From Motacilla alba alba (lineage: Eukaryota > Chordata > Aves > Passeriformes > Motacillidae), in the NCBI RefSeq assembly GCF_015832195.1, contig NC_052046.1:33384911-33448910 (forward strand): DNA of 64,000 bases, given 5' to 3'. The first letter of the stretch is position 1. Every line of letters begins with the position of its first letter. The notes below the pieces were generated by a model. It saw only the letters and a list, made by a program, of their open reading frames with translations, had not been told where the DNA came from and searched no databases. Of the stretch, positions 40,408 through 52,973 are shown piece by piece. A program made the translations under genes and the position numbers.

Positions 40408-40811
40408 TATGACTGTAGCCATGATATTTTATGAAAATCCCTTTGCCAGGATTTTTTCTCCTGAGAAGCTGAGAAGCCTCAGAGCAAAAGAAAAACAATA
40501 ATTATCTGCTGCTGTGGAATGCAACAGGTGCATCTTTGATTGGTCCACGCCAGTTGTTTCTAATTAATGACCAATCAAAGATGCAGCTGGATCAGACTCT
40601 CTGAGAGTCACGAGCCTTTGTTATTCATTCCATTCTATTCCTTTCCAGTCTTCTGATGAATCCTTTCTCTCTATTGTTCTAGTATAGTTTTAATATACCA
40701 TTTTAAATATAATATATATCACAAAATAATAAATCAGCCTTCTTATAAATGGAGTCCAGGTTCTCATCTTTTCCCTTGTCCTGGGACCCCTTGAACACAG
40801 TCACATACGAC
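40408..40811 (+). repeat. Solo LTR with 6-bp target duplication, passerine family
   Basis: The LTR spans 40414-40805 (392 bp), from TGTAGCC to GTCACA. It is flanked by TATGAC (40408-40413) and TACGAC (40806-40811), a 6-bp duplication differing by one CpG-type transition. It carries a CCAAT-box-containing inverted repeat, an AATAATAAATCAGCC polyadenylation region and a typical ending with CTTGTCCTGGGACCCC. I recognise it as a dispersed songbird LTR. Confidence 0.88.
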
Positions 40812-42599
40812 CATTGGAAATCTTCTGGGAAAAGATTAGACAACTATTGGCTTGAATTGATGTAGATGTAGTGTTGAGACAAGGAATTGGAAATTATGAT
40901 CTTTATGGGCCTCTTATAACATTATTTTTTAATTTAGTTGTGTCTAATTTTTTATATACCTACAATATGTGCATTACTAATCTAAAACTGGTGTTTTTAA
41001 GACTTAATTAATTTATGATTTCAAGAACTTACCTAAGTATATGTCACAAAATTCAGGAATAAATTTATTAGCGGTAAAAAGCAGTGTAAGACTGCTTGAT
41101 CCCACTGCAAAGTAGGATAAAGTACTGGTATATTTTCCCATGAAGGCTAGAAAGTTGAGGAGAGAGGGGAATGATTCCTTTGAATAGTAGTACTGTTTGC
41201 ATGGAGGATGAAAGAATCTTTTGGCTGAATGTTAAAAATGCACTGGGTAAGCAACACTAATTAATTTTGGCAACACTGTGTGTGGACACAAAAAGTAGTT
41301 CCCTTTACTGTAATTGCTGACCTGTTTTGGGTTCTTTTATTTGGTTGGTTGGTTGGTTGGTTGGTTGGTTGGTTGGGGTTTTGTGTTCATTTTTTGCTTG
41401 TAGGTTTGTTTTGTCACAGTGATCTAAATAACTAAGAAACTAGTTGCTATCAAAATTTTTACAGTAGACTGAGAATGGATAGCATTCTAATGGCATAACA
41501 GGAATAAGAGAAGATTTCATAGTTTTTTCAAATTCTCAAGGTTCTACTTTCATTAGCCTTGCCAGAGAAGAAGAAAAAATAAAACGCAAACAACAAGTGA
41601 AATAATTGAGAATTTACTCTACACAAATATAATTAGTGTAAATATATGGAAGTTTACAGAATTTGAAGAATAATTTTAGCAGATTTAAAGCCATCAGGAT
41701 AAGTGTAAAAAACATATTTATCAATATATAATGTAGTTTATACCACAAGTAGTGCTAGAGCTTCTTGTTTAGATTTTGTTAACCTGAGCAATATCTTGGT
41801 AACTTGGACCCTTAAATTCTTCTTTTTTCCTTCTTGCGTGTCAGACTGTGGTGAGAAGTAAAATGCATACACTGCACACTGCCTGAGCTTTTATTAACTA
41901 CACTAAGAACAAATGAGACACGCTTTTCACACAAGTATATTGATCCAGACACCTTAAAGGATTTTTTCCCCCCACTCTCCTGCTGTCCCAGCAGAAAATA
42001 ACTTCGTATATTTTCTTTGTCTTAACACTTATCTTCATTATTCCTCAAATTCAACAATGTCAAAAACTTCAAAGAGCGATATCCTGCTAGGTAGCTTCTG
42101 TTCTCATGAGGTGGGCATTCACACTCTTTTGAACCTTTAGGTATGCAGTGAAAATGGGATTAAATGCCTTTATGCAATGTGGGGTTTATCTGCAACTACA
42201 TGGCAGGGATTTTTTTTTTCCCACGTGGAAAAACAAAGATATTAACTAACTGCCAATTTAAATGGGAAAAAATATAACTTAACTGCAATGTTTTGAAAAA
42301 GAGTAAATTGCTTACTCTTTGTAAAGAGTTGTTGGGCTTTTTTTGAGTCAGATGCACACAAATAAATCTTCAGTGGTTTAATGGCTTTCTACACTATAGT
42401 TAGTGTGATAGAATTTCTGTTTTTCTTAAGATGTCTTGTCCTTTGCCTTTTCATCCTACAATGTCACTCTATTTCTTCAAAACAAAAGAGAACTACAAAC
42501 CCAAGCTTGATCTTTAAATGTATCTTAGAAATGTGCACCAATCTGATTTTTTTATGATCTAATGATGAAAATTCCTGCATCTTATAAGACCAAATCACC
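40812..42599. other. Intergenic, nothing recognised besides the TTGG repeat
   Basis: AT-rich sequence without a supported gene or RNA. Confidence 0.5.
41341..41376. repeat. (TTGG)9 microsatellite
   Basis: Nine perfect tandem TTGG units, directly followed by GGTT. Confidence 0.97.
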
Positions 42600-43330
42600 T
42601 AGCAGCTGCAATGCCAGGTGAACTTCAAGACAGACAAATGTGAATTGATGGACCTGGGACAAAACAATGCTAGTTTCACACATAAAAAGCTGGGCTAATC
42701 ATAAGTATACAGAAGATGGATCCTAGTTTATGTGCAACACTTCAACTTAATACTCTATAGAGGCCAAAACAAAAGAAAATTGGAAATTAAAAATAGTTTG
42801 AAAATAATATGTAAAGAGCCAAGGAGAATCATCCTGATCCTCATTCCCCTGATCTTGGAAAAGAAGTGTTGGAATTATAGAAGATTCAGAGGAGGGTAAC
42901 AAGCATGACCAATGCATGTAACAGTTTCTTTAAACTTCTTTACAAGGAATAAAAGAATGAGGCAGGACTCTTCAGTCTGGGAAAAACACCCCAAACAAAC
43001 CAAAGAACCCCCTCCCACCCGAAAGAACAATTTCATAAGGGTTATATCAGAGGTTGCAAAATCACTGGTGGCATAAATTAAGTGGCACTTCTAACACAAG
43101 TCAAGGCAGAGACGAGCCAGGCTCAAAACAAGCAAAATTCTTCAGACAGGAGTTACATTTTCTGTAAATTTCCCACTACAGGATGTTGTCAGTGCACAGA
43201 TTTGACATGAGCTCAAATGGAGCATGGACTAACATTGCAAAAGTGATCTATTGGGGGCTACTAAACAGAAAAAGCAAAGGAACTCCCTGTTGTGAAAGCA
43301 ATTGGTGACTTGGAAAACACATGGGGGCAG
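42600..43330 (+). repeat. Old CR1-like LINE fragment
   Basis: A weak but ordered resemblance to the C-terminal CR1 ORF2 region: GAATGAGGCAGGACTC, the TTGCAAAATCACTGGTGG block and the CACTACAGGATGTTGTCAG block near 43,170. It is strongly diverged. Confidence 0.45.
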
Positions 43331-46300
43331 TCTCCTAAGTGATTGCTATGTTCTTACTAATCCTTAGGTAGTGCTGGTTTGAGTCCTTTGGACAAATAAC
43401 GAAGATCCTGTGGAATGCTGTTTGCATTTGTATTCATATGAAGGCCAAGGGCTAATCTCAAAAGATGCTGCAGGCTTCCAGTCTTGCTGGTTCAGGTAGA
43501 AATCCCTCAGTACACCTTTTGATCAGACTGGTGTTACCTTACTTTTAGAGTGTGTTCAGATGGAGCTGCTATGAATACAAACTGGGTACAAGGTACCTTA
43601 TCAAAGTAATTTTCGTAGGGGAAAACTTAGGGAAGTTTTGTAAAAGTCAACTTATTTTTTTTTTCAGATGGAAACAGGAAGCATATGATTATACCACTGG
43701 GCAGTAATATATCCCTGTCTTCAGAAGGAAGAACAATGGAGGGAAAACTAAGAAATATTCAGGGATCCACTAGCTGCTTTAGGACAGCATATTCCATTGT
43801 CTCAACTGCTCATACAAGAGTATAAATCAGGATCTATTTTATCTTTGCAACCTTTAGAGACAGACTTTAAACAAGATAAAATATGATTCTTAGAACTAGA
43901 AATTTGCTTGTGTGATTTTGGATTGACAAAAAATTCCTCTCTTAAGTTTAATTAACTAAAGTAATAACTACATTATTGGGACATCAGCAGCCGCCTCCTC
44001 CAAACAAAAAAACAAACAGAACTAACCTAACCTGCCTTCCCCAGATAGGCAAACCCCCCAAAACTCAAAGAAAACAGAACATAACAATCCCCAAATGTGT
44101 CTAATAATTACATATAGCAACTATATGTAAAAGCAAAAATGCTCACATTATATTTATCTCTCTACCTTCCCCCACACAATATCTTTTTTCCAGTACAGCA
44201 ACAGCAACTGGAATTTGGAGAATACAAATTCAAGGATTTTCACAGAAAAACTGTTCAAAGAAAGGTCCTTGATCTTGTAATAGTGATCATCATCCACTGA
44301 GCTTAGCGTTTTGTTGAATGTACTACTATTCTTCATGAATAAAGAGGAGTTCTGTGGAAATACTCATGTTTTCAGCACATCACTGGCAAGTTTCCAAAGA
44401 AAATTATATAACAGCAGCAACACAGAGCACATAGGCAGCCCTTAAAAATGGATTTTTATTGAATTAATGAAAAGGCAGTGATGTTAAGGAAGCCAAGCTA
44501 TTTCATCTCTTATTCTCCATCAGATGATATAACTGGTTTCTGTTTCAGGATTGAGCAGGAAATCTTATTTTGTCCTCCAAATCCATGTGAACCCACTTTT
44601 CAGAAATTTTATACACATATCTTAAAAAGATACATAGGGCTCTTTAGGGTGAAAATTACTGGAATAAACGCTTAAGAAGTCAATAGGAGAGATAACATAA
44701 AGCCTGGAGAACCTCCTTTTGAATGTGATTTAACAGCAAAGTTATTTTTATGTTCAGCTCTTCCTTGATTTTCTATTTGTAAAATAAAATCCACTGATCT
44801 CAATTTTCAAAGAAAATGTAAAACACCGTGATCAATCCAGTGCAATATTTGTATCTGGAAAACCAAGCAAAAGAAACACAAATCTGAACATGCATTTTAC
44901 TACTGTAAAACTAGTTACTTCCAACAGGAAAGCATTATTTGAGTAATGTTGGTTATGAGTTGCTTCTCTTTAACATTTTGATGAGAAACACACATTCCCA
45001 TTAACTTTCATAAGAGCCAGTACAGTTCATAATAGGATACAAATCTTTGGAGAATTTTCTAGCTTTTACTATACAAAAGCCACTTGGTCTAGCTAGGATA
45101 GGCATAATTTTGCCTTGTAGCTCTGTGTCTGATCAATTACTCTATTTCAGGAGAAATTTTAATGTCAATGAGCAGAATGCTATTGATTGGGCAGACAATG
45201 AGAAAGCCAAACCCTAATGTGACTCATGTACTATTGATTTTCTAAAGTAGCATTCAAATAATTAGTAACCCAGAGAACAGATTTGAGTGCAGAGTCTTGG
45301 GTGTAACAAGGGTAAAAATCTAGATTCAAAGTACTATTTGTTGCTGCTCTACAAGGGAAAGGATTGGAAAGAACTACAAATATTGGCAAAGCCAAATCAT
45401 GAACCTTTTAGCAGCTGGCATAAAAATCAAGTACAATTTCTAGCACAGTTTGTGATATATTAGCAAATATAGCATTTTAAAAACCTTGAACCTTACTAAC
45501 TACTCTTATGAAAGAAAATATTGCAGAATAACTTGAAACACATAGTTTATTTGTAGTTCCTTACTGTTAGAATAAAAAAGGAAAATAATAATTAAGATGT
45601 GATTTCAGTGCCTGAAAAAGATTGAAAAAATTACATTATAGCAGTATTCTTCTGGGTTTTGCTTTGGGTTTTTAAAATTAATTTTCCAGAATTATGGAGG
45701 CCCTGCTAAAACATATTGAAAACAGAAAATGGGATAAAGAGAATATAAGGAAGCCTATATTGCTCAAAAAGAGAAACTACTCTTAAAAGTACTCTATATT
45801 AATAGAAGAAAGCTCAATTTTTTTAAAAAAGCCTGTACCAGCTTTAAATTAAAATAGTAACAGGTGGAGTCATAGAATGAAAACAAAGAAGTACCATTAT
45901 AATGAAATCAATAGATTTATTTTTAAACATTCTAACACAAGGGTCTAGTTTTATTTTCAACATTTACTGGGAAGCTCAATTTTGAAAGTGCTTGTGAGAT
46001 AGAAAACCTTTTCAAATGCCTCTGATTTTTTTGCCAAAAACTTTCAATCTCCAAGTTTTCTTGCTCCTAGATTTTGAACCTTGCTGATCATTCTTAATTT
46101 CATGAAAAATATATGTGTTCTGTTCAACCCCTTGGATAAATGACAAACTGATTACAATAGGTTAAGCAGCTCTATGATAAAATGCTTAAAACAAACAAAA
46201 TCCTCTCTGTACATGAAGCAGTGTTAGATCAACAATCAGATTACTGCACACTATCTCAAATTCCAGAATTGTAGCATTTTGCCAAAGTACCTGATTTTCT

Positions 46301-48104
46301 TATCATGTAGTTCTTATATACATGGCATTTTCAGTCCTTTTACTTGACCTGACTCACTTTTTTTTTTTTATACAATTGAATGAGATAATTCACCGGTTGT
46401 ATGGAAACAGATTTAGATGCAGTTGAGGTATATCATGAATGAAGTTCTACATGTCCTTTTTTTTTGTTTTGTTTTGTTTTTGGTGCAACTCTGATTTCCA
46501 CCACCTTTTAAAACCTCATTAATATGGAGGGGATCAGCTTGATCACAGAACTTTTCCATATCTCTCCCTCATATAGGAGTACTCATCCTTGGTTATAGGG
46601 AGTTCTTCCAAAGAAAAATGGTGACCAGCAAACTGCTAAGCAGTTAGCTCAACCAACAACTTCAGGATTGTGACGAGAAAGTAGCATAACACTTGTTCGT
46701 GGGTCAGATGACATAAACAGCTGATGTGAGCTACTGTTTTTTATTTAGGGTAATGACATTCTATCAATTTTTTATTGTTGTATGATGTATGGGATTGATG
46801 TATTACAGGAATTCTCTAACTGGTCATGTAACCATCCTTAGCAATGACAGCACTATACCATGAACTGCATGAGCCTCACGTTTCTCTCATACAGTATTAA
46901 CAAATCCAGGTTCTTTGTTGTGCTCTCTACATTCATAAAAGACTATAAAATGCTCTTTGCAGTCCTAAAATTTTGGAACATACACATGGACTCTAGTCTG
47001 CAATGCATACTGCTAAGCCCAGCCAGGTAAGGCTTTCTCCTTCACATCAGCATTGCTGCCAAATTGCATGAACTTTACAACAAATGAAAGGTACCCAGGG
47101 TTGTCTGTTTTCTCTTTGTATGCACATATTTGCAGCATCTAGGAAAAGATTCCCTCCACTGCTTCTCCACACAGACCTGGAGCAGTGCTGGCTCGTTACT
47201 ATGTACTTTACTATGTCACAGTAATTTTTTTATCACACACTGGTAACTTTTAGTCCAGAACAAAGAACTCAAACTAAAGGGTAATTAAACAGAATTTGGA
47301 TGGTCCTTAAAAAATAATTACTTTATTGCAGCAGCTTATATTACGGCCTGCTCAGCTCTATTTTTAGGTGTTGAGATCTTCTTAGGCATATGGATTAAGT
47401 TACAGGATCCTGAATGGAAGAAATTTTAAGGGACTGTGTTTGAGATACTACATTGAGAACAATCATTCTAAATGAGCTTGATTGGATCAAATCCTATGTC
47501 AGTGGAAAAAAGACCGATATTTAGCAATTGATATTGAACAACTATTTAGAAATTGAGTTTAAAACACAGGGTGGAAGGAAGAATCCCATTTATTTCTTCC
47601 GTGTGTGAAATGAACAAAGATCTTAAGAAGCTGGAAGAGCTTTTAAGATGTGAAGGAAAAGTGGAACTATAATACTTAAAAGCCAGATGTCTGGGGGTTT
47701 CTAGTGCAAGAATTTAATTTATTAGTATCTAGTAATTAAATAGTTCAGCATGGTAAGGGGGAATAAGTTTATTAGAGAAATACAGCATAAATAAAATGGT
47801 GTAGGCTACTAGAAACAGCTGTTGAAATACTGCCAAATGGTGAATATTAAAATGAAAGCTGAAATATTACAGGGAATGAAATATCATGTCACCTTTATTA
47901 AAACGTACTTTTTAAAAAGATAAAAAGTTTTAGAAAGCTAAGAAGTGTGGCATCTGGCAATTCCTGTTACTGTGCTATGTGTGCAGGATTTGTCAGAGGA
48001 TTCCAGGAGGGCAATAATGCTGTCTAGGACTAAATACTGGAAGTACTTCTTCACTTAGAACAGCATCCATATGTATACACAGCAAGTTATATCACCTTTT
48101 GGGA
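43331..48104. other. Intergenic, nothing recognised
   Basis: 4.8 kb of AT-rich DNA with short T/G-rich runs (for example 46,455-46,482). The open frames at 44154-44336 and 44478-44675 lack support. Confidence 0.5.
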
Positions 48105-48321
48105 TGTTCACATGGTGGTCTAGGCTGAGATAGAGTAAATTTTCTTCACAGTAGCTAGTAGGAGGCTGTGTTTCACACTTCTGCTAGAAACACAGTGTGT
48201 GATAACACGTGTATTTAACATGTGTATAGTTAATGCTTACAAGGAGTCAAAGCCTTTTCTGTGTGTTGCTCGTGGCTGCTTGGTTTCCTGCCTCTCACCA
48301 TTAGGAGGCTGGGTCTACCAG
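48105..48321 (+). repeat. 5' part of an ERVL-type avian LTR, interrupted by provirus A
   Basis: It shows the start of a widespread avian ERVL LTR, with GATAGAGTAAATTTTCTTC, a CAGTAGCTAG block and the GATAACACGTGTAT and GCTTACAAGGAGTCAAAG blocks. It stops at 48,321 where the TG of LTR A begins. The left limit is approximate. The remainder should lie beyond the window if provirus A inserted into it. Confidence 0.65.
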
Positions 48322-48939
48322 TGTTGTGGTGTGTCTTTTGGATTTATATTCAAGTTGGTATGTTCGGTGCTCTCCCAGTTATATGGGTCTGCCCTGGTTT
48401 TCCCCTCCCAATCAGGACTTGTCAATCCCTATTTCTCCTCCCCAGTTACCATACATTCCTGCTGAGTCATTCCTGTAACCCCTCCCCGAGCCTCTATCCC
48501 TCAGTTGACAGGCCCTCCCTTTCTTCTGGAAGTTTCTACCTTTGTCGTTGAGTGATTGGGTCAGGGACCGCGGTCCCTCCTCCTTGTTGAATCTATTGGT
48601 TTGTCCCAATGTCAGTCTTTTGTATCCCCCGCCCTCCTGTTTTCCCATTGGATCTTGTGTCAGCTCTGCCCCTGTTCTCCTCCCCCTTTATAAACCCCTG
48701 CAATCTTTGTTTCTCGGCTTTGCCTGGTTGGCTCCCCTGGAGTAAATAAACTCTGGACTGTGCCCCCAGACAGAGTCTCTCTCTTCCTTTCCTTGCCGCC
48801 ACTGCCTCTAGCCTTTCCAGCTAGGCGCCTTCTGGATTCCGCAGCGTCTCTGGAGAGTGCCCCCCGGTGCTGGCTGTGTCAGAGCTAGCCACTGTTGATC
48901 CTGCTCCTCCGGTCAGGAGCAGAAGGACACAGCGCAGCA
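48322..48939 (+). repeat. 5' LTR of provirus A
   Basis: 618 bp from TGTTGTGGTG to GCAGCA. It has a TATA box (TATAAA, 48689-48694) and a polyadenylation signal (AATAAA, 48745-48750), followed by U5. Parallel blocks are seen in LTR C at 61,670. The primer site that should follow is reduced to TGGCG at 48943-48947. Confidence 0.85.
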
Positions 48940-48988
48940 GCTTGGCGGGCCTGGAGACCAGAACCCTGGGCCCACCCCTGCCATCCCA

Positions 48989-49990
48989 GTGGCCCCAGTC
49001 ACATACCACGCTGAGAGGGAGGGGAGAATCCAAGTGCAGTGGGCCCCGATCCCCCACTCCACCATCAAGGAGTTGTGCAAAGCCCAAAAGGAATTCTCAC
49101 TTTTGGGAGAGAGAATACTTCTGGGGAAACCTGAGGGCCACTTTATCAGATTCAGATGTTACCCCCGTAGACTTGTGGCAGCTTTTTTCCCGCCTCCTAA
49201 ACCCCACTGAATTTATCATGTGGGAGGAGGCATGGAAAAAAGAAATTAGGGACATTCTTCCACGTTTGTGGGAGAATGCCCAGAATGGCACGGACCTTGA
49301 TGGTGAAGTGATATCCACCGACCATCTCAGTGGACAGGGGAAGTGGGCAGAGGGGCAAGTTCAAGCAACAGTGATTCCTAGAGAAGTATTAAAACAAAGT
49401 GCAAAAGCAGCAGAAAAAGCCTCTTTGTCTATGCGACCAGTCACCCCAGTTCCTTCATTCTCTAAAATATTCCAATCTCCCGAGGAACCTTTTGTTTCAT
49501 TTGTGGAGCGGCTTTGCAGAACCATCGAGCTGCAGGTCCAGAGTAAAGGTGCTCGGACTGACCTTTTACTTGAGATGGCAGCAACAAATGTTAACTCCAT
49601 GTGCAAAGCTGCCATTCTCAGCCTCCTTCTGGACCCTCCACCAACTCTGCAGCTCATGCTGGAGGTATGCTCCCGAAAAGTTCCTGCTGCCACAGAGGAG
49701 GACACCAAATTCCAGCCAGCGCTACACAAGGTGTCCATCGCTGACTGCACCACCGATGTCGATGCTGTGACAACAGACCAACAGCCGCGCACTCCAAACT
49801 TCACCCAACGACCCCCACCCATGCAAGGACGATGACATCTATGTGGCAAATTTGATTACTGGATGCCAGACTGCCCCCTGTGGCAGGAATTTTATGACTT
49901 TCGCAGAAAATAGGCATCCTCACAGGAGGGACAACAGCCTCAAAAAAAAATAAGGAATGAGTGCAGTCCCTCCCTGCACAAAGATATAAA
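48989..49990 (+). pseudogene. gag remnant of provirus A (capsid to nucleocapsid)
   Basis: The matrix domain and Gag start are missing because the leader is deleted. Capsid sequence begins in one frame (IPHSTIKELCKA) and shifts near 49,100 to another (LRATLSDSDVTPVDLWQLF). It continues to a major-homology-like segment (FQSPEEPFVSFVERL) and a stop at 49833-49835. A degraded zinc knuckle follows (CGKFDYWMPDC, with the histidine position changed). It has at least one frameshift and one stop. The capsid part corresponds to the gag of provirus C at 63,745-63,950. Confidence 0.8.
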
Positions 49991-50099
49991 TGAGGCGGGC
50001 GCAACTACATCAGGAGGAGAGGGACTTGGGGGGGAATCCCACTCTAGTCGCCCTACACTGCCGGACGTGACACTTTCTCCTATGCAAACATTACCAATT

Positions 50100-50830
50100 C
50101 TAACCACTTCCTCTACCATCTTGCCTTTCAGGCTGTAGTTGGTTGAGCTGCTCCACCTTAAGGACTCACAGTGCCGCCTTGTGACGGTGGCTCCAATCTC
50201 TCAGGGTACTTGGAACCGAATCAAAAGTAAGTGTGTTGCTGTCGGAGACACAAAGTTTACTCCCATGGACATCCATATCATCCCGGGGTTGCTGCCGGCA
50301 GACATCCATCAATTTGCTGTAGGTTTGTTCTGCCTCCGTCCACCATTTTCCTGCCAAAGGGCCAAGTCATCGCCCAGGCAATACCTATAAGCCAATCAGA
50401 GTTTGTTCAATGCAAAAATTTGTCTCACAGTCGTTAATATGCTCACTTTCCGCTCGTTTCTTGGATGAAAGTATTAGGGCAAGGAAAACCGCGTCTCACG
50501 TGCCAAATGAGGAAAGGAGACCAAACAACAACAGTGGGTGGACTCCTCGATACAGGAGCAGATGTGACGCTCATTCCCTCTCGGGAATGGCCATTGCAAT
50601 GGGAATTGCAAAGCGCGGCAGGTCGCATTCAAGGTATAGGGGGAATCCAATTAGCAAAACAATCTAGGAGTATCATACAAATTAAAGGGCTGGATGGACA
50701 ATTGGCATTGATCCGTCCGTTCGTTTTGGATTATGCAGAACCTCTATTGGGGGGAGAGATGTTTTGGCCCAGTGGGGAGCCAAAATTGACCTTCCAAAGA
50801 GCTCCCCAGGTTTTTCAGACAGTGGTCACT
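50100..50830 (+). pseudogene. dUTPase-like segment and protease of provirus A
   Basis: An upstream segment reads IIPGLLPADIHQFAVGLF and, after a frameshift, PKGQVIAQAIPI (about 50,351-50,389), which resembles the C-terminal half of retroviral dUTPase. Protease follows with LLDTGADVTLIP as the aspartic active site and a GIGG flap-like motif. The open frame from 50,465 runs on into reverse transcriptase without the frame change seen between pro and pol in provirus B. Confidence 0.75.
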
Positions 50831-52973
50831 GAAGAGCGCCCTACCCAGAAATTGACCTGGAAAACAAATTCACCTATCTGGGTAGAACAGTGGCCGCTCA
50901 GTAAGCAAAAATTAAAGGCGCTCCAGGAGCTCATTGAGGAGCAGTTAAAAAAGGGTAATATCGTGGAGATCACGAGCCCATGCAACTCCCCTGTCTTTGT
51001 GATAAAAAAAGCAAACAATGACAAGTGGCGGCACCTTCATGACCTCCGACAAATTAATAATGTTATTGAAGATATGGGCACTCTCCAACCAGGGATGCCG
51101 TCCCCAACAATGCTCCCCCAAAACTGGAATTTGGCTATTGTAGATATTAAGGATTGCTTCTTCCAAATTCCCGTTCACCCTGACAATGCCCTGTGTTTCG
51201 CCTTCTCGGCGCCTACTATCAACCAAGAAGCCCCAAGGAAGAGATACCATTGGGAAGGTCTCCCTCAGGGAATGAAAAACAGTGGTATGTCTCTTCCTTG
51301 CTGTCTCCTGTGCAGGTGGCAGCAAAGGATGCCATCATCCTGCATTATATGGATAACATCCTTGTCTGTGCTCCCGACAACGACACACTTACCAACATGC
51401 TTGACCAGACAATCAGTGTGTTGACTGCTGCAGGGTTCGAGCTCCAGGAAGATAAGATTCAGCAGATGCCACCCTGGAAGTATCTTGGCCTTGAAATTAC
51501 AAAGCGGACCATTGTGCCACAAAAATTGGCAATTAAAAATACCATAAAGACCTTAGCGGATGCTCACCAACTGTGTGGGTCTTTGAATTGGGTACAGCCT
51601 TGGCTGGGTATTCCTACCGAAGACCTAGACCCCCTTTTCAATCTTTTGAAAGGGGGAGAGGAACTTAGTTCTCCCAGGTCCCTTACGCAAGAGGCAAAAA
51701 TTGCACTGGAAAGGATCCAGGAGACAATTTTCACCCGACAAGCACATTGCTACCAACCAGACCTGTCCCTCAATTTTATTATCTTAGGGAAGCCGCCACA
51801 CCTCCATGGGGTGATTTTCCAATGGGACACTTCCTCCAAGTCAAACGACCAGGGCCTGAGGGATCCCCTCTTAATCACAGAGTGGCTGTTCCTCAGCCAC
51901 CATAGGTCCAAAAGGATGACAAGGCCACAGGAGCTGATGGCTGAACTTATCTGGAAGGCTTGCCTCCAGATCAGGGAGTTGGCAGGATGCGACTTTACAT
52001 GCGACCAACATGGCGGGATGCGACCTACTGATCCAATTAAGCACAGGCCAAATTACAAAAGCCATGTTAGAACATTTGCTTCAAGAGAACGAAGCCCTGC
52101 AATTTGCTCTAGACTCCTACACCGGCCAAGTTTCTATTCATCGGCCAGCCCATAAATTATTTAATCAGGATGTCCAATTCAAAATTTCTTTAAAAACTAT
52201 TCAGAGCAGGAAACCCTTAAAAGCCCTGACTGCATTCACAGACATGGCTGGAGCATCCTACAGGTCAGTGGTGACTTGGAGGGATCCTCAGACTCAGCGG
52301 TGGGAGGCAGATATTGCTGAGATGGAAGGATCACCTCAGGTAGCTGAGTTGGCTGCAGTCATCAGGGCCTTTGAGAGGTTTTCTGAGCCCTTCAATCTGG
52401 TTACCGATTCCTCTTATGTTGCTGGTGTAGTGGCTAGAGCAGCAAACACTATTCTGCAAGAAGTTTCTAACATAGCACTCTTTAAGTTGCTCTCAAAATT
52501 GGATACCTTAGACTCTCACTGAGAGCAGCCCTTCTATGTGATGCATGTAAGGTCACATACTGACCTTCCAGGATTCATTGCAGAGGGCAATCAGAGAGCT
52601 GATGCCCTTGCCACACCGGTTGAAATTGCTGCGCTCCTGACACCTTCCAATAGGCCAACATCAGCCATCAGCTCTTCCATCAGAACGCGTCTGGCTTGGT
52701 CTGACAGTTCCACCAAACCAGAGATCAAGCCAAGGCAATTGTGGCCACATGTCCCTGGTGCCAGTCATTCCACCTTCCTGCAATCAGTGCTGGCGCTAAC
52801 CCCCGGGGCTTGAAGAGCTGTGAAGTGTAGCAAATGGATGTCACACGCATCCCAAGCTTTGGTAGGTTTTGATTTGTGCATGTCTCTGTGGACACCTTTT
52901 CCAGTGCTGTTTATGCTTCTGCCCACGCAGGGGAGAGGACCATGGACATCAAGAAACACCTTGACCAGGCCCA
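50831..52973 (+). pseudogene. pol remnant of provirus A (RT, RNase H, start of integrase)
   Basis: RT begins around WVEQWPLSKQKL, has motif A (VDIKDCFFQIPV) and motif B (LPQGMKNS), then shifts frame near 51,285. Motif C reads YMDN, so the second catalytic aspartate is replaced. A second shift near 52,020 leads to RNase H (FTDMAGAS, VTDSSYVAG), interrupted by TGA at 52520-52522. Integrase starts with a damaged zinc-binding region and a core containing QMDVTRIPSFGR, with another in-frame stop. It is truncated at the junction with provirus B. Confidence 0.85.

Larger units (their letters stand above)
48322..52973 (+). mobile_element. Provirus A: betaretrovirus-like ERV, 5' LTR to integrase, interrupted by B
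   Basis: Order on the plus strand: LTR, residual primer site, gag, dUTPase-like/protease, reverse transcriptase, RNase H and the first part of integrase. The reading stops at about 52,973 where the end of the 3' LTR of provirus B begins in opposite orientation. The rest of integrase, any env and the 3' LTR are not in the window. All frames are interrupted. Its LTR is of the same family as LTR C. Confidence 0.85.

Noticed and set aside
48867..49105. Chimeric U5-gag protein starting in LTR A
   Set aside because: The frame has no ATG at its start (GTG at 48867), and until about 49,100 the capsid sequence is in another frame; it is a by-product of the deletion.
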